Origin: DASSTY01 sp035760645
GTDB taxonomy: Bacteria > Gemmatimonadota > Gemmatimonadetes > Gemmatimonadales > GWC2-71-9
Direction of reading: 5' to 3'
NCBI GenBank assembly: GCA_035760645.1
Contig: DASTSO010000117.1
Location: 62,001-126,000, forward strand
Length of the DNA stretch: 64,000 nt
Positions 45,622-53,571 of this stretch are shown in pieces (the first letter of the stretch is position 1; each line of letters starts with the position of its first letter). The notes beneath the pieces are model-generated. The model did not search any database, had not been told where the DNA came from, and saw only the letters and a program-made list of their open reading frames with translations. The position numbers and the translations under genes were made by a program.

Positions 45622-46140
45622 ATGAAGCGCATCCTGAAGGGTGTGGCGGTTCTCGCGGCTGTCGCGGCGTTCAGCGCCGCCCCGGCGCACGCGCAGGCCA
45701 AGGTCGGCGTCGCGGGCACGGGCCTCTTCTCGCTCGAGTCGGGCGGCGGGTCGCAGTTCGGCGGCATGGCGATGGTCGGCTTCGGTGGCGTGAACAGCCC
45801 GATCGGCTTCCGCGTCGACGGCACGTTCAGCAAGAAGGACGGCGTCACGGCCATCATCGGCACCGGCGACATCACCTACGCCTTCAAGACGGCCGAGTCG
45901 TCGATGTTCCACCCGTACCTCCTCGCCGGCGGCGGCATCCAGCGCCTCAGCGGCGGCGGCGCGAGCCTGACCAAGCCGCTCGCCAAGGTCGGCGCGGGCT
46001 TCGACTACATGATGGGCGGCGGCAAGATGGCGCTCTTCGCCGAGCCGACCTTCAACCTGGCCTTCATGGGCGAGGAGAACGGCGGCACGTCGAAGTTCCT
46101 CCAGACCAACGTCGGCGTGAAGTTCAACCTCGGCAAGTAA
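45622..46140 (+). CDS. Outer-membrane beta-barrel protein 1
   Basis: 172 residues. Sec signal peptide ending AHAQA (about residue 25). Alternating Gly/hydrophobic strands: GTGDITYAFKTAESS, FHPYLLAGGGIQRL, TNVGVKFNLG at the C-terminus. Eight-stranded small barrel (OmpA/OmpX-like) is likely. Paralogous to the genes at 46324 and 47066, most clearly the latter. Controlled by the ECF-type promoter and ended by a strong terminator. Confidence 0.85.
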   Translation: MKRILKGVAVLAAVAAFSAAPAHAQAKVGVAGTGLFSLESGGGSQFGGMAMVGFGGVNSPIGFRVDGTFSKKDGVTAIIGTGDITYAFKTAESSMFHPYLLAGGGIQRLSGGGASLTKPLAKVGAGFDYMMGGGKMALFAEPTFNLAFMGEENGGTSKFLQTNVGVKFNLGK

Positions 46141-46163
46141 GCTTCGCCGCACGGTTGCACGAG

Positions 46164-46196
46164 CCGCCCCGCCATTCGGCGGGGCGGTTTCGTTTG
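46164..46196 (+). terminator. Rho-independent terminator
   Basis: 10-bp stem (46164-46173 with 46178-46187), ATTC loop, followed by TTTCGTTTG. Confidence 0.85.
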
Positions 46197-46323
46197 TCCC
46201 CCATGGCCGCCGACGACGCCGATCGGGCGCTGATGTGAGCGCCGACGTTGCGCCTCCCATGCCTGCCCGCAGTAGACTGGAGGAAACCGCGAGGGCGCGG
46301 CTTCACCAGTATCGGGAGGGAGG

Positions 46324-46935
46324 ATGGGAATGAGACGATCGGCAATGCAGGCGGCGGCACTCCTCGCTGCGCTGACCGTCTGCGCCGCGCCGGGTGCGGC
46401 GGCGCAGGCAGTCTCGCTCCTCGTCGGCGGCGGCATCGCGGCCCCGCTGAACGATGCCGGCAGGAATCTCGACGCGGGGCCCACCGTGACGCTCGGGGTG
46501 GTCGCGATTCCGACCAGCGTCCCGCTCGGCTTCGAGCTTTCGGGCCGCTGGCAGCGCATCGCCGGCTCCACGCCCGAGGGCGGCATCGAGCAGCCGGGCC
46601 TGCAGGTGCTCGACCTTTCCGCCAACGTCCTGTATCGCCTCAAGTGGTCGCTCCGCGCCTCGGTACGGCCGTGGGTGACCGCCGGCCTCGGCGCCTACCG
46701 GCTCGAGCCGGTCGGAAGCGGCGTGCCCGCCGGAGCCGAGGCGACGACCCGGGTCGGGCTGAACGGCGGTGCCGGCATCGCCGTCCCCGCCGGGCCGGTC
46801 GCGCTCTCGGTCGAGGGGCGATTTCACACCATTTTCACCCGCTCCGCACATACGAACCTCTTCAGCAGCACCCTCGCACTGCGGGTGCCGTTGCACCGGC
46901 CGGCCCGTCGGGAGGTCGGCTTCCGGAATCGGTGA
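46324..46935 (+). CDS. Outer-membrane beta-barrel protein 2
   Basis: 203 residues, ATG 46324 after GGGAGGGAGG. Signal peptide with cleavage after GAAAQA (about residue 29). Strand-like repeats SLLVGGGIAAPL, WVTAGLGAYRL, GLNGGAGIAVP, VEGRFHTIFT, which parallel the same positions in the third barrel (GLDGGAGFNFG, LEGRFHNIFK). Function unknown. Confidence 0.82.
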   Translation: MGMRRSAMQAAALLAALTVCAAPGAAAQAVSLLVGGGIAAPLNDAGRNLDAGPTVTLGVVAIPTSVPLGFELSGRWQRIAGSTPEGGIEQPGLQVLDLSANVLYRLKWSLRASVRPWVTAGLGAYRLEPVGSGVPAGAEATTRVGLNGGAGIAVPAGPVALSVEGRFHTIFTRSAHTNLFSSTLALRVPLHRPARREVGFRNR

Positions 46936-47065
46936 CGCAGCGCACGGCCCGCAGGCCCCCGTCGTATTGCTTTGGGTGCGGCGGGGAGGGCCCGCCCTGG
47001 CGCCTTGGGCGCCTGGAGAGCCTCGAAGTCCACGCACGTGCGCGTGGCGGTACCGGGAGGGGAGT

Positions 47066-47665
47066 ATGCGATCCTTGATGACGTGTGTGGCGGCGCTCGC
47101 CGCATTGACGGTGGGCGCGTCCACGGCGCAGGCGCAGGCCGGCGCGCAGTTCAGTCTGAGCGGTGGTGTGGCGATCCCGACGAGCAGCGCCTTCAACGAC
47201 GCGTTCAAGCTGGGGTGGAACGGCCAGCTCGGCATTGGCTTCACGCCGGCCAACCTGCCGATTGGCTTCGAGGCGACGGGCAACTTCATCCGCAACAGCA
47301 CCGAAACGAGCGGGCTCGACCTCAAGAGCCAGATCATCTCGGGCACCGGCAACATCGTCTACACCTTCACGACCGCCGAGAGCAGCAAGTTCCATCCCTA
47401 TCTCCTCGGCGGAGCAGGCGTCTACAACGCGAAGGCGACCGGCAACGATGCGACGGGCGGCTCGCGGACGAAGTTCGGCCTGGACGGCGGCGCCGGCTTC
47501 AACTTCGGAGTGGGGCGCATCGGCGCATTCCTCGAAGGCCGCTTCCACAACATCTTCAAGGCCATCGCGAGCACCGACGGGACCGGGGACACGAGCATCA
47601 ACTTCGTCACCGTGAACCTGGGCTTCCGCTTCGGCACCGGCTCGAGCGGCACCTCCGGCATGTAA
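47066..47665 (+). CDS. Outer-membrane beta-barrel protein 3
   Basis: 199 residues, ATG 47066 after GGGAGGGGAG. Signal peptide cleaved after AQAQA (about residue 24). TFTTAESSKFHPYLLGGAG is nearly the same as FKTAESSMFHPYLLAGGG in the first barrel; GLDGGAGFNFG and LEGRFHNIFK match the second. So the three are a tandem paralog family. Confidence 0.84.
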   Translation: MRSLMTCVAALAALTVGASTAQAQAGAQFSLSGGVAIPTSSAFNDAFKLGWNGQLGIGFTPANLPIGFEATGNFIRNSTETSGLDLKSQIISGTGNIVYTFTTAESSKFHPYLLGGAGVYNAKATGNDATGGSRTKFGLDGGAGFNFGVGRIGAFLEGRFHNIFKAIASTDGTGDTSINFVTVNLGFRFGTGSSGTSGM

Positions 47666-47695
47666 GGCGCCTTCCGGCCACGGGATGGACGGCCA

Positions 47696-47722
47696 GCGGC
47701 TCCGCCTCTTCGGCGGGGCCGC
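47696..47722 (+). terminator. Hairpin after barrel 3
   Basis: 11-bp stem with one G-T pair (47696-47706 with 47712-47722) and a TCTTC loop; no T run follows. Confidence 0.5.
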
Positions 47723-47811
47723 TCGTCGTATGGCGGGGCGGAGGGCGGCAATTTCATGCGGCTCGCGCGCGTCGGATGACTGCGGATGGCCGAGTCGCCC
47801 CACCGTGTGGG

Positions 47812-49182
47812 ATGCCACCCGGGGATACCGAGCTCGTCACCCGCGCGGTCGCCGCCCTGCGGACGCACTTCGGCTACGACGCCTTCCGGCCGGCGCAGGA
47901 GCCCGTGGTCCGCACGGTGCTCGCCGGGCACGACACGCTCGCGGTGCTGCCCACGGGCGCGGGGAAGTCGGTCTGCTTCCAGATCCCGGCACAGGTGCTC
48001 GACGGTCTGACCCTCGTCGTCTCGCCGCTCGTGTCCCTCATGCAGGACCAGGTCGAGGCGGCCCGGCGCCGGGGGCTCGCCGCCGCCGCGCTCTACGGCA
48101 CGATGGACGCCGCCGAACGTGGGCGGACGCTCGAGGCGGTGGCCGCCGGGGCCGTACGGCTCCTCTACGCGAGCCCCGAGCGCGCCGAGCGGCTCGCCGC
48201 CTGGCTCGGCGAGCACAGGGTCCCGGTCGGCCGCCTCGCCGTGGACGAGGCGCACTGCATCGCGGAATGGGGCCACGACTTCCGCCCGCACTACCGCGCG
48301 CTCGCGCGGGTGCGCCGGCTCCTGGGCGCCCCGCCGGCGGTGGCGCTCACCGGCTCGGCGACGCCCGCGGTGCGGCGCGAGATCGTCGCCGCCCTCGAGC
48401 TCGGCCGCACCCGGCGCCTCGTCGAGCACGTCGGCTCGTTCGACCGGCGCAATCTCTGGTTCGGCGCGCGCCGGGTGACGGACGAGGCCGCGCGCCGCGC
48501 CGCCCTCCTCGAGCTCCTGCCCACGCACCGCGACGGCTCGGCCATCGTCTACGTCCCGACCCGGAACCTGGCCGAGGCGGTGACGCGCTGCCTGCGCTGG
48601 AGCAGCCGGCGCGCGAGTCCCTACCACGCGGGGCTCGCGCCCGCCGAGCGGCGCGCCGTGCTCGACGCCTTCCTGCGCGGCGACGCCGGTGTCGTCGTCG
48701 CGACCTCTGCCTTCGGCATGGGCATCGACAAGCCCGACGTGCGGCTCGTCGTGCACTGGACGATGCCGCCGACGCCGGAGGCCTACTACCAGGAGGCCGG
48801 CCGTGGCGGGCGCGACGGCGGTCCCGCGCGCTGCCTCCTGCTGACCGCCCGGGGCGACGCCGAGCTGCACCGGCGCCAGCTCGACGTGACGTTCCCGCCC
48901 CGCCGGCTGCTCGAGCGGCTCTGGCGCGGGGAGCTCGATCCCGCGCGCGTGCCCGACAACGTGCGCGCCTCGGCCGAGCGGCTGCGGCAGGAGCTGCGCC
49001 CGGAGCGCGGCGCGGTGGACTGGACACCGATGCGAGTTCGGCGCCGCGCCGCGGAGGCGCGCATCCGCACGATGGAGCGTTACGCCGCCGGCCGCGGCTG
49101 CCGCCGCGCCGCGCTGGTCGGCTACTTCGGCGAACGGCTGGGGAGATGTGCCGGGTGTGATCGGTGCGACGGGAGGCGGTGA
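47812..49182 (+). CDS. recQ: RecQ-type ATP-dependent DNA helicase, short form
   Basis: 456 residues from ATG 47812 (ATG 47776 would add twelve). Helicase motifs: FRPAQEPVV, VLPTGAGKSVCFQIPA, SPLVSLMQDQV, VDEAHCIAEWGHDFRP, ALTGSATP, AFGMGIDKPDVR, YYQEAGRGGRDG. It ends with the zinc motif GCRRAALVGYFGE then CAGCDRC. The winged-helix and HRDC domains of full RecQ are absent, so it is a core-plus-zinc form. 3'-5' helicase in recombination and repair. Confidence 0.92.
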   Translation: MPPGDTELVTRAVAALRTHFGYDAFRPAQEPVVRTVLAGHDTLAVLPTGAGKSVCFQIPAQVLDGLTLVVSPLVSLMQDQVEAARRRGLAAAALYGTMDAAERGRTLEAVAAGAVRLLYASPERAERLAAWLGEHRVPVGRLAVDEAHCIAEWGHDFRPHYRALARVRRLLGAPPAVALTGSATPAVRREIVAALELGRTRRLVEHVGSFDRRNLWFGARRVTDEAARRAALLELLPTHRDGSAIVYVPTRNLAEAVTRCLRWSSRRASPYHAGLAPAERRAVLDAFLRGDAGVVVATSAFGMGIDKPDVRLVVHWTMPPTPEAYYQEAGRGGRDGGPARCLLLTARGDAELHRRQLDVTFPPRRLLERLWRGELDPARVPDNVRASAERLRQELRPERGAVDWTPMRVRRRAAEARIRTMERYAAGRGCRRAALVGYFGERLGRCAGCDRCDGRR

Positions 49183-49257
49183 GGCGGAATGGCCGAAGCG
49201 GCTCGGGACGGCCGCGGCAGGTTCCCGCCCTTCCGCCAAACCGCCAAACCGCCCATG

Positions 49258-49263
49258 TATATT
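49258..49263 (+). promoter_or_regulatory. Possible -10 TATATT of the acyl-CoA dehydrogenase gene
   Basis: TATATT 41 nt before the ATG; upstream CGCCAAAC is repeated in tandem (about 49234-49249), -35 not clear. Confidence 0.35.
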
Positions 49264-49304
49264 CCCGACGCACCGGATCACCACCACCCCATCCCCCCGA
49301 GCCC

Positions 49305-50522
49305 ATGGACGACTCTCTCTACTTCTCCGAGCAGCACCATCAGGTCCGCGAGATGGTCCGCGAGTTTTCCCGCCGGGAGATCGCACCCGTCGCGCGGGAG
49401 CTCGATCGCACTTCCACCTTTCCGTGGGAGAACATCCGCCGGATGGGGGAGCTCGGGCTGCTGGGCGTGCCGTGGAGCGAGGAGCTGGGCGGGGCGGGGC
49501 TGGACGAGCTCTCGTACTACATCACCATCCACGAGATGGCGAAGGTGGACGCGAGCCACGCGCTGACGATCAGCGCGCACACCAATCTCGGCACCTCGCC
49601 GATCGTGGCCTTCGGCACCGAGGCGCAGCAGCGGAAGTATGTCCCGCTCCTCGCCTCGGGCACCGTGCTGGGCGGCTTCGGGCTCACCGAGCCGGGCGCC
49701 GGCAGCGACGCCGGCGGCACCGCCACGACGGCGGTGGACAGGGGCGACCACTACGTCCTCAACGGCACCAAGGTCTTCATCACCCACGCCGGCGTCGGCG
49801 AGATCTTCTCGGTCACGGCACGCACCACGCCGGGGCACGGCAACAAGGGGATCACGAGCTTCATCGTCACCAAGGACACCGTGGACCTCGACACGGCCCG
49901 AGAGGTCGGCGTGGGCCACGTCGCGGAGCTGCCGAAGACGCCGGGCGTGAGGGCGGGGAAGAAGGAGGACAAGATGGGCTGGCGCGCCAGCGACACGCGT
50001 GAGCTCGTCTTCGAGGACGCCATCGTGCCGAAGGAGAACGTCCTCGGCGAAGTCGGCATGGGGTTCGTCAACTTCCTGAAGACGCTCGACGCCGGCCGCA
50101 TCGGCATCGCCGCCCTGTCGCTCGGCATCGCCGAAGGGGCATACGAGGAGGCGCTGGGCTACGCCGGCTCGCGCAAGCAGTTCGGCCGGGCGATCGGCAG
50201 CAACCAGGGCGTCTACTTCCAGCTCGCCGACATGGCGCTCGAGATCGAGGCGGGGAAGCACCTGCTCTATCACGCCGCGTGGCTCAAGCAGCACGGCAAG
50301 CCGTTCAAGCAGGAGGCCGCGATGGCCAAGCTCTTCTGCTCCGAGCTCGCCATGCGCACCACGACGGCCGCGGTGCAGATCTTCGGCGGCTACGGCTACA
50401 CCACGGAGTACCCTGTCGAGCGCATGATGCGCGACGCCAAGGTCTGCGAGATCGGCGAGGGCACGAGCGAGATCCAGCGCATCGTCATCGCCCGCGGGAT
50501 CCTCGGCGACATCGTTCGCTGA
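49305..50522 (+). CDS. Acyl-CoA dehydrogenase
   Basis: FAD flavoenzyme oxidising acyl-CoA to enoyl-CoA, 405 residues. Blocks: GFGLTEPGAGSDAGG, GTKVFITHAG, FGGYGYTTEYPVERMMRDAK and IGEGTSEIQRIVIAR. The catalytic base is Glu385 in the canonical position (short/medium-chain and 2-methylbutyryl types), not the shifted position of isovaleryl-CoA dehydrogenase, in which that residue is not Glu. It may feed the nearby mutase/carboxylase block. Chain specificity is not readable. Confidence 0.93.
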   Translation: MDDSLYFSEQHHQVREMVREFSRREIAPVARELDRTSTFPWENIRRMGELGLLGVPWSEELGGAGLDELSYYITIHEMAKVDASHALTISAHTNLGTSPIVAFGTEAQQRKYVPLLASGTVLGGFGLTEPGAGSDAGGTATTAVDRGDHYVLNGTKVFITHAGVGEIFSVTARTTPGHGNKGITSFIVTKDTVDLDTAREVGVGHVAELPKTPGVRAGKKEDKMGWRASDTRELVFEDAIVPKENVLGEVGMGFVNFLKTLDAGRIGIAALSLGIAEGAYEEALGYAGSRKQFGRAIGSNQGVYFQLADMALEIEAGKHLLYHAAWLKQHGKPFKQEAAMAKLFCSELAMRTTTAAVQIFGGYGYTTEYPVERMMRDAKVCEIGEGTSEIQRIVIARGILGDIVR

Positions 50523-50562
50523 GGGCGGCCGCGGCGGCGGGGTGCGCCGCGAGCCGAGGTTG

Positions 50563-50591
50563 TTGCCCTAACTCGCGTCGGCGCATATAAT
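50563..50591 (+). promoter_or_regulatory. Strong promoter TTGCCC-N17-TATAAT upstream of RNase E/G
   Basis: -35 50563-50568, -10 50586-50591, the best -10 in the window. The first 17 bases from the -35 nearly match those of the rplU promoter. Confidence 0.75.
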
Positions 50592-50597
50592 TGCAGA

Positions 50598-51128
50598 ATG
50601 CAGCCGACGCACTGGCCCCCGCTGCGCCCTCTGACCCCCGCCCGGGAGATCCTCCCGGGCGGGGTCGCGCGTCGGCTCCATCGCACGTTCCTCCGTGTGC
50701 CGGGCCTCCTGCTGGGCCTGGCGTACGCGTGGCTGCGTCGTCTCGCGATCGCCGTCACGCCCCGCGGCCTGACGCGCGCGCTTCGCCGGACCGACCACTC
50801 GAATTTCCTGGCGGCCGCTCGCATGGGCGGCCGCCCGCCGTTTCTGCCCGTCCCGCTCTTCAGTTCCATCGCTTCGCGGAGCCGCGTCCACGGGGACCCC
50901 CTCCCCGGCGGCCGGGCGCCGCATCAATCCCAGCGCGCCGCCGGCATCGGAGGGCCGTTCCGCTCGCGGAACGTCCGGCTCTCCCGGGCCGGGGCCGGAG
51001 TCCACTCCCTTGAAACGCGAGATCCTGATCAACGGCAGCCAGCGCGAGACGCGCGTGGCCATTCTGGAGGACGACCGCCTGGTCGAGTTGCTCATCGACC
51101 GGCCGGACCACCGTCGTACCGTTGGTGA
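50598..51128 (+). CDS. Candidate leaderless ORF or structured leader upstream of RNase E/G
   Basis: ATG 50598 comes 6 nt after a perfect -10, so a leaderless message would translate it: MQPTHWPPLRPLTPARE, then LLLGLAYAWLRRLAIAV (amphipathic). Over the first 75 or so codons the third position is mostly G or C and the second is not, as expected of coding DNA here. Against it: the frame runs 119 bases into the RNase E/G gene and turns low-complexity after residue 80, and the DNA has strong hairpins (12 bp at about 50637-50663, 9 bp at about 50812-50837). It may instead be a regulatory 5' leader of about 410 nt. Unrecognised; both options are open. Confidence 0.35.
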   Translation: MQPTHWPPLRPLTPAREILPGGVARRLHRTFLRVPGLLLGLAYAWLRRLAIAVTPRGLTRALRRTDHSNFLAAARMGGRPPFLPVPLFSSIASRSRVHGDPLPGGRAPHQSQRAAGIGGPFRSRNVRLSRAGAGVHSLETRDPDQRQPARDARGHSGGRPPGRVAHRPAGPPSYRW

Positions 51129-52686
51129 CATCTATCTCGGCCGCGTAGAGGCAGTCCTTCCCGGCATCCAGGCGGCCTTCGTCGACATCGGGCAGGAGAA
51201 GAGCGCGTTCCTGCACGCGTCCGATCTGCTCGAGCCCGAGGAGGACGAGGACCCGAGCGAGGCGGACGACGACGACGGCGAGCAGCCGGACGAGTCCGAC
51301 GTCGCGACCGCCGCGGCGGAGGGCGCCGAGGGCGACGGCGACCGCCGCGCGTGGCGCCGCGACGAGCGCCGGGGGCGCGGCCGCGAGAAGGAGCCCGCGG
51401 AGGGCCGCCAGCGCGAGGTCGGCGCGTCGCGGCGCTCGCTGCCGAACATCCAGGACATCCTCAAGAAGGGGCAGAGCCTCCCCGTCCAGGTGACGAAGGA
51501 GCCGATCAGCACGAAGGGTCCGCGCGTCACCGCGCAGATCTCGCTGCCCGGCCGCTTCCTCGTCTACATGCCCTACGCCTCGAAGGTCGGGGTGAGCCGC
51601 AAGATCGAGAACCGCGAGGAGCGGCAGAAGCTGCGCGAGATGGTCACGCGGCTGCTGCCGAAGGACGCGGGCGGCGTCATCGTGCGCACCGTGGCCGAGG
51701 GCGTCACCGAGGAGCACTTCCGGCGGGAGATCGAGTCGCTTCTGAATCTCTGGCGGAAGATCAACCGCAAGAAGACCTTCGTGCGCCGCGCGCCGGCGCT
51801 GCTGCACCGGGAGACGAGTCTCACGCGCGGCATCATCCGCGACGTCTTCAGCGCCAAGGTGGACGCGCTCTGGGTGGACTCGCGCGAGCTCTACAACGAG
51901 ATCGAGCAGTACCTGAGCGGCGTCGATCCCGAGCTCATGGAGCGCGTGCACCTCTACGGCGAGGCCACACCGCTCTTCGACAAGTTCGACATCGAGAGCG
52001 AGATCCGCGACCTCTTCCGCGCGCGCTGCGAGCTGCCGACGGGCGGATCGATCATCATCCAGCCCACCGAGGCGCTGGTCTCGATCGACGTCAACACCGG
52101 GCGCTACACCGGGAAGAAGGACCCGGAGAAGACCATCCTCCGGACCAACCTCGAGGCGGCGCGCGAGATCGCCCGGCAGCTCCGGCTGCGCGACATCGGC
52201 GGGATCATCGTCTGCGACTTCATCGACATGGAGTCGCGGGCGAACCGCGACAAGGTGCTGCAGGAGCTGCGCACCCACCTGGGCCGCGACCGCGCCCGCA
52301 CCAAGGCGCTCGCCGTGAGCGACCTGGGGCTCATCGAGATGACCCGCCAGCGGGTCCGCCCCTCGCTCTGGCACTCGCTCACCACCGACTGCCCGACCTG
52401 CGCCGGGAGCGGCCGCGTCTTCACCCCCGAGGTCGTGGTGCGCCGGCTCGAGCGCTCGCTCAAGCGCGCCGGCCACGAGCACCGCGAGCGGCAGCTCACC
52501 GTGCGCCTCCACCCCGAGGTCGCCCTGTATCTGCTCGAGGAGGAGCCCCGGCTCCTGCAGCAGCTCCAGAAGCTCACCGGCCTCGAGATCGAGCTCCGCG
52601 ACGACCCCATGATGCGCCTCGACGAGTTCCGCCTCATGAGCCGGCCGGCGGGGCGGGATGTGACGGAGCTCTACGCGGTGGCATAG
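51010..52686 (+). CDS. rng: Ribonuclease E/G
   Basis: 558 residues from TTG 51010. N-terminal S1 domain (VGDIYLGRVEAVLPGIQAAF) interrupted at about 78-140 by a very acidic then Arg-rich insertion; then RNase H-like and DNase I-like parts with catalytic Asp in SIDVNTGR (about 360) and CDFIDM (about 404), and the Zn-link cysteines CPTCAGSG (about 460). Length is RNase G-like, without the long RNase E scaffold tail. Endonuclease for mRNA decay and rRNA processing. It precedes rplU-rpmA as in other bacteria (rng-rplU-rpmA). Confidence 0.95.
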   Translation: MKREILINGSQRETRVAILEDDRLVELLIDRPDHRRTVGDIYLGRVEAVLPGIQAAFVDIGQEKSAFLHASDLLEPEEDEDPSEADDDDGEQPDESDVATAAAEGAEGDGDRRAWRRDERRGRGREKEPAEGRQREVGASRRSLPNIQDILKKGQSLPVQVTKEPISTKGPRVTAQISLPGRFLVYMPYASKVGVSRKIENREERQKLREMVTRLLPKDAGGVIVRTVAEGVTEEHFRREIESLLNLWRKINRKKTFVRRAPALLHRETSLTRGIIRDVFSAKVDALWVDSRELYNEIEQYLSGVDPELMERVHLYGEATPLFDKFDIESEIRDLFRARCELPTGGSIIIQPTEALVSIDVNTGRYTGKKDPEKTILRTNLEAAREIARQLRLRDIGGIIVCDFIDMESRANRDKVLQELRTHLGRDRARTKALAVSDLGLIEMTRQRVRPSLWHSLTTDCPTCAGSGRVFTPEVVVRRLERSLKRAGHEHRERQLTVRLHPEVALYLLEEEPRLLQQLQKLTGLEIELRDDPMMRLDEFRLMSRPAGRDVTELYAVA

Positions 52687-52692
52687 CCCCCC

Positions 52693-52721
52693 TTGCCTTA
52701 ACTCCCGTCCCGATCTATGTT
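52693..52721 (+). promoter_or_regulatory. rplU-rpmA promoter TTGCCT-N17-TATGTT
   Basis: -35 52693-52698, -10 52716-52721; predicted start near 52728, leader about 57 nt. Shares TTGCCN-TAACTC-N-CGTC with the promoter at 50563. Confidence 0.7.
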
Positions 52722-52784
52722 TCGAGGCTAACGTTCTGGCAGACGTAGCGCTTCATTGCGACTGACGAGCACTCAGGGATCACC

Positions 52785-53099
52785 ATGTACGCGATTTTCC
52801 GTACGCTGGGCAAGCAGTTCCGGGCCGAGAAGGGGGCCACCCTCCGGCTGCCGCTGATGGACGCCGAGCCCGGCGCCAAGGTCACCTTCGACGAGGTCCT
52901 CCTCTCGTCCGACGGCACCACGATCAAGGCCGGCACCCCGCTCGTCTCGGGCGCGTCGGTCGAGGCCGAGGTCGTGGGCGACGGCAAGGAGCGGAAGATC
53001 TACGTCTTCAAGTTCAAGCGGCGGAAGGGTTACCGCCGCAAGACGGGCCACCGGCAGAAGTTCACCGAGGTCCGCATCACCGACCTCAAGCTGGGTTGA
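52785..53099 (+). CDS. rplU: 50S ribosomal protein L21
   Basis: 104 residues, standard length. MYAIFRTLGKQFRAEKG start and KFKRRKGYRRKTGHRQKFTEVRI signature region are typical of L21 (binds 23S rRNA). Seven bases before rpmA. Confidence 0.98.
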   Translation: MYAIFRTLGKQFRAEKGATLRLPLMDAEPGAKVTFDEVLLSSDGTTIKAGTPLVSGASVEAEVVGDGKERKIYVFKFKRRKGYRRKTGHRQKFTEVRITDLKLG

Positions 53100-53106
53100 G
53101 GGACAG

Positions 53107-53385
53107 ATGGCTCATAAAAAGGGCGTAGGCTCCAGCCGCAACGGCCGCACCAGCAACCCGAAGTACCTCGGCATCAAGAAGTTCGGGGGCGAGCAGGTGC
53201 TGGCGGGCAACATCCTCGTCAAGCAGCGGGGGACGAAGTTCCACCCGGGCAAGAACGTGCGCCGGGCGAACGACGACACCCTCTTCGCGCTGGTCGACGG
53301 CGTGGTGAAGTTCGAGTTCAAGGACAAGGGCCGCAAGCAGGTGTCGGTCGTCCCGGCGCCGGCCCTCGAGGCCAGCGCGTCCTGA
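53107..53385 (+). CDS. rpmA: 50S ribosomal protein L27
   Basis: 92 residues. MAHKKGVGSSRNGRTSNPKY is the L27 N-terminus that reaches the peptidyl-transferase centre, here without the cleavable extension of Firmicutes. Second gene of rplU-rpmA. Confidence 0.98.
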   Translation: MAHKKGVGSSRNGRTSNPKYLGIKKFGGEQVLAGNILVKQRGTKFHPGKNVRRANDDTLFALVDGVVKFEFKDKGRKQVSVVPAPALEASAS

Positions 53386-53432
53386 AACCCTGACGGGCTC
53401 ACCGCTGCCCGCTGCCAGACGTTCGCAGGGCC

Positions 53433-53468
53433 GAGGGCGCCGGAGTGATCCGGCGCCCTCTCGCTTTT
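53433..53468 (+). terminator. Rho-independent terminator of rplU-rpmA
   Basis: 12-bp perfect stem (53433-53444 with 53449-53460), GTGA loop, then TCGCTTTT. Confidence 0.88.
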
Positions 53469-53509
53469 CCCCGGGCAGCCCTATCTTGGAGGGTGCCGGC
53501 GGTGCGATC

Positions 53510-53536
53510 TGAAACAAACTCCCCGGCCCGCGCGTT
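53510..53536 (+). promoter_or_regulatory. ECF-sigma type promoter TGAAAC-N17-CGTT
   Basis: -35 TGAAAC 53510-53515 (extended TGAAACAAAC), 17-nt spacer, -10 CGTT 53533-53536. Same extended -35 and spacing as the site at 45444. Start is predicted near 53543. Confidence 0.55.
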
Positions 53537-53571
53537 ACGGTGGCACACGTTCAGCCCGTAGGAGGGTGCCC

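Noticed and set aside
49183..49216. GGCGGAATGGCCGAAGCGG resembling a class II tRNA D-arm
   Set aside because: No anticodon arm, T loop or acceptor pairing follows.
49305..50522. Isovaleryl-CoA dehydrogenase call
   Set aside because: Glu385 is in the short/medium-chain base position, which isovaleryl-CoA dehydrogenase lacks.
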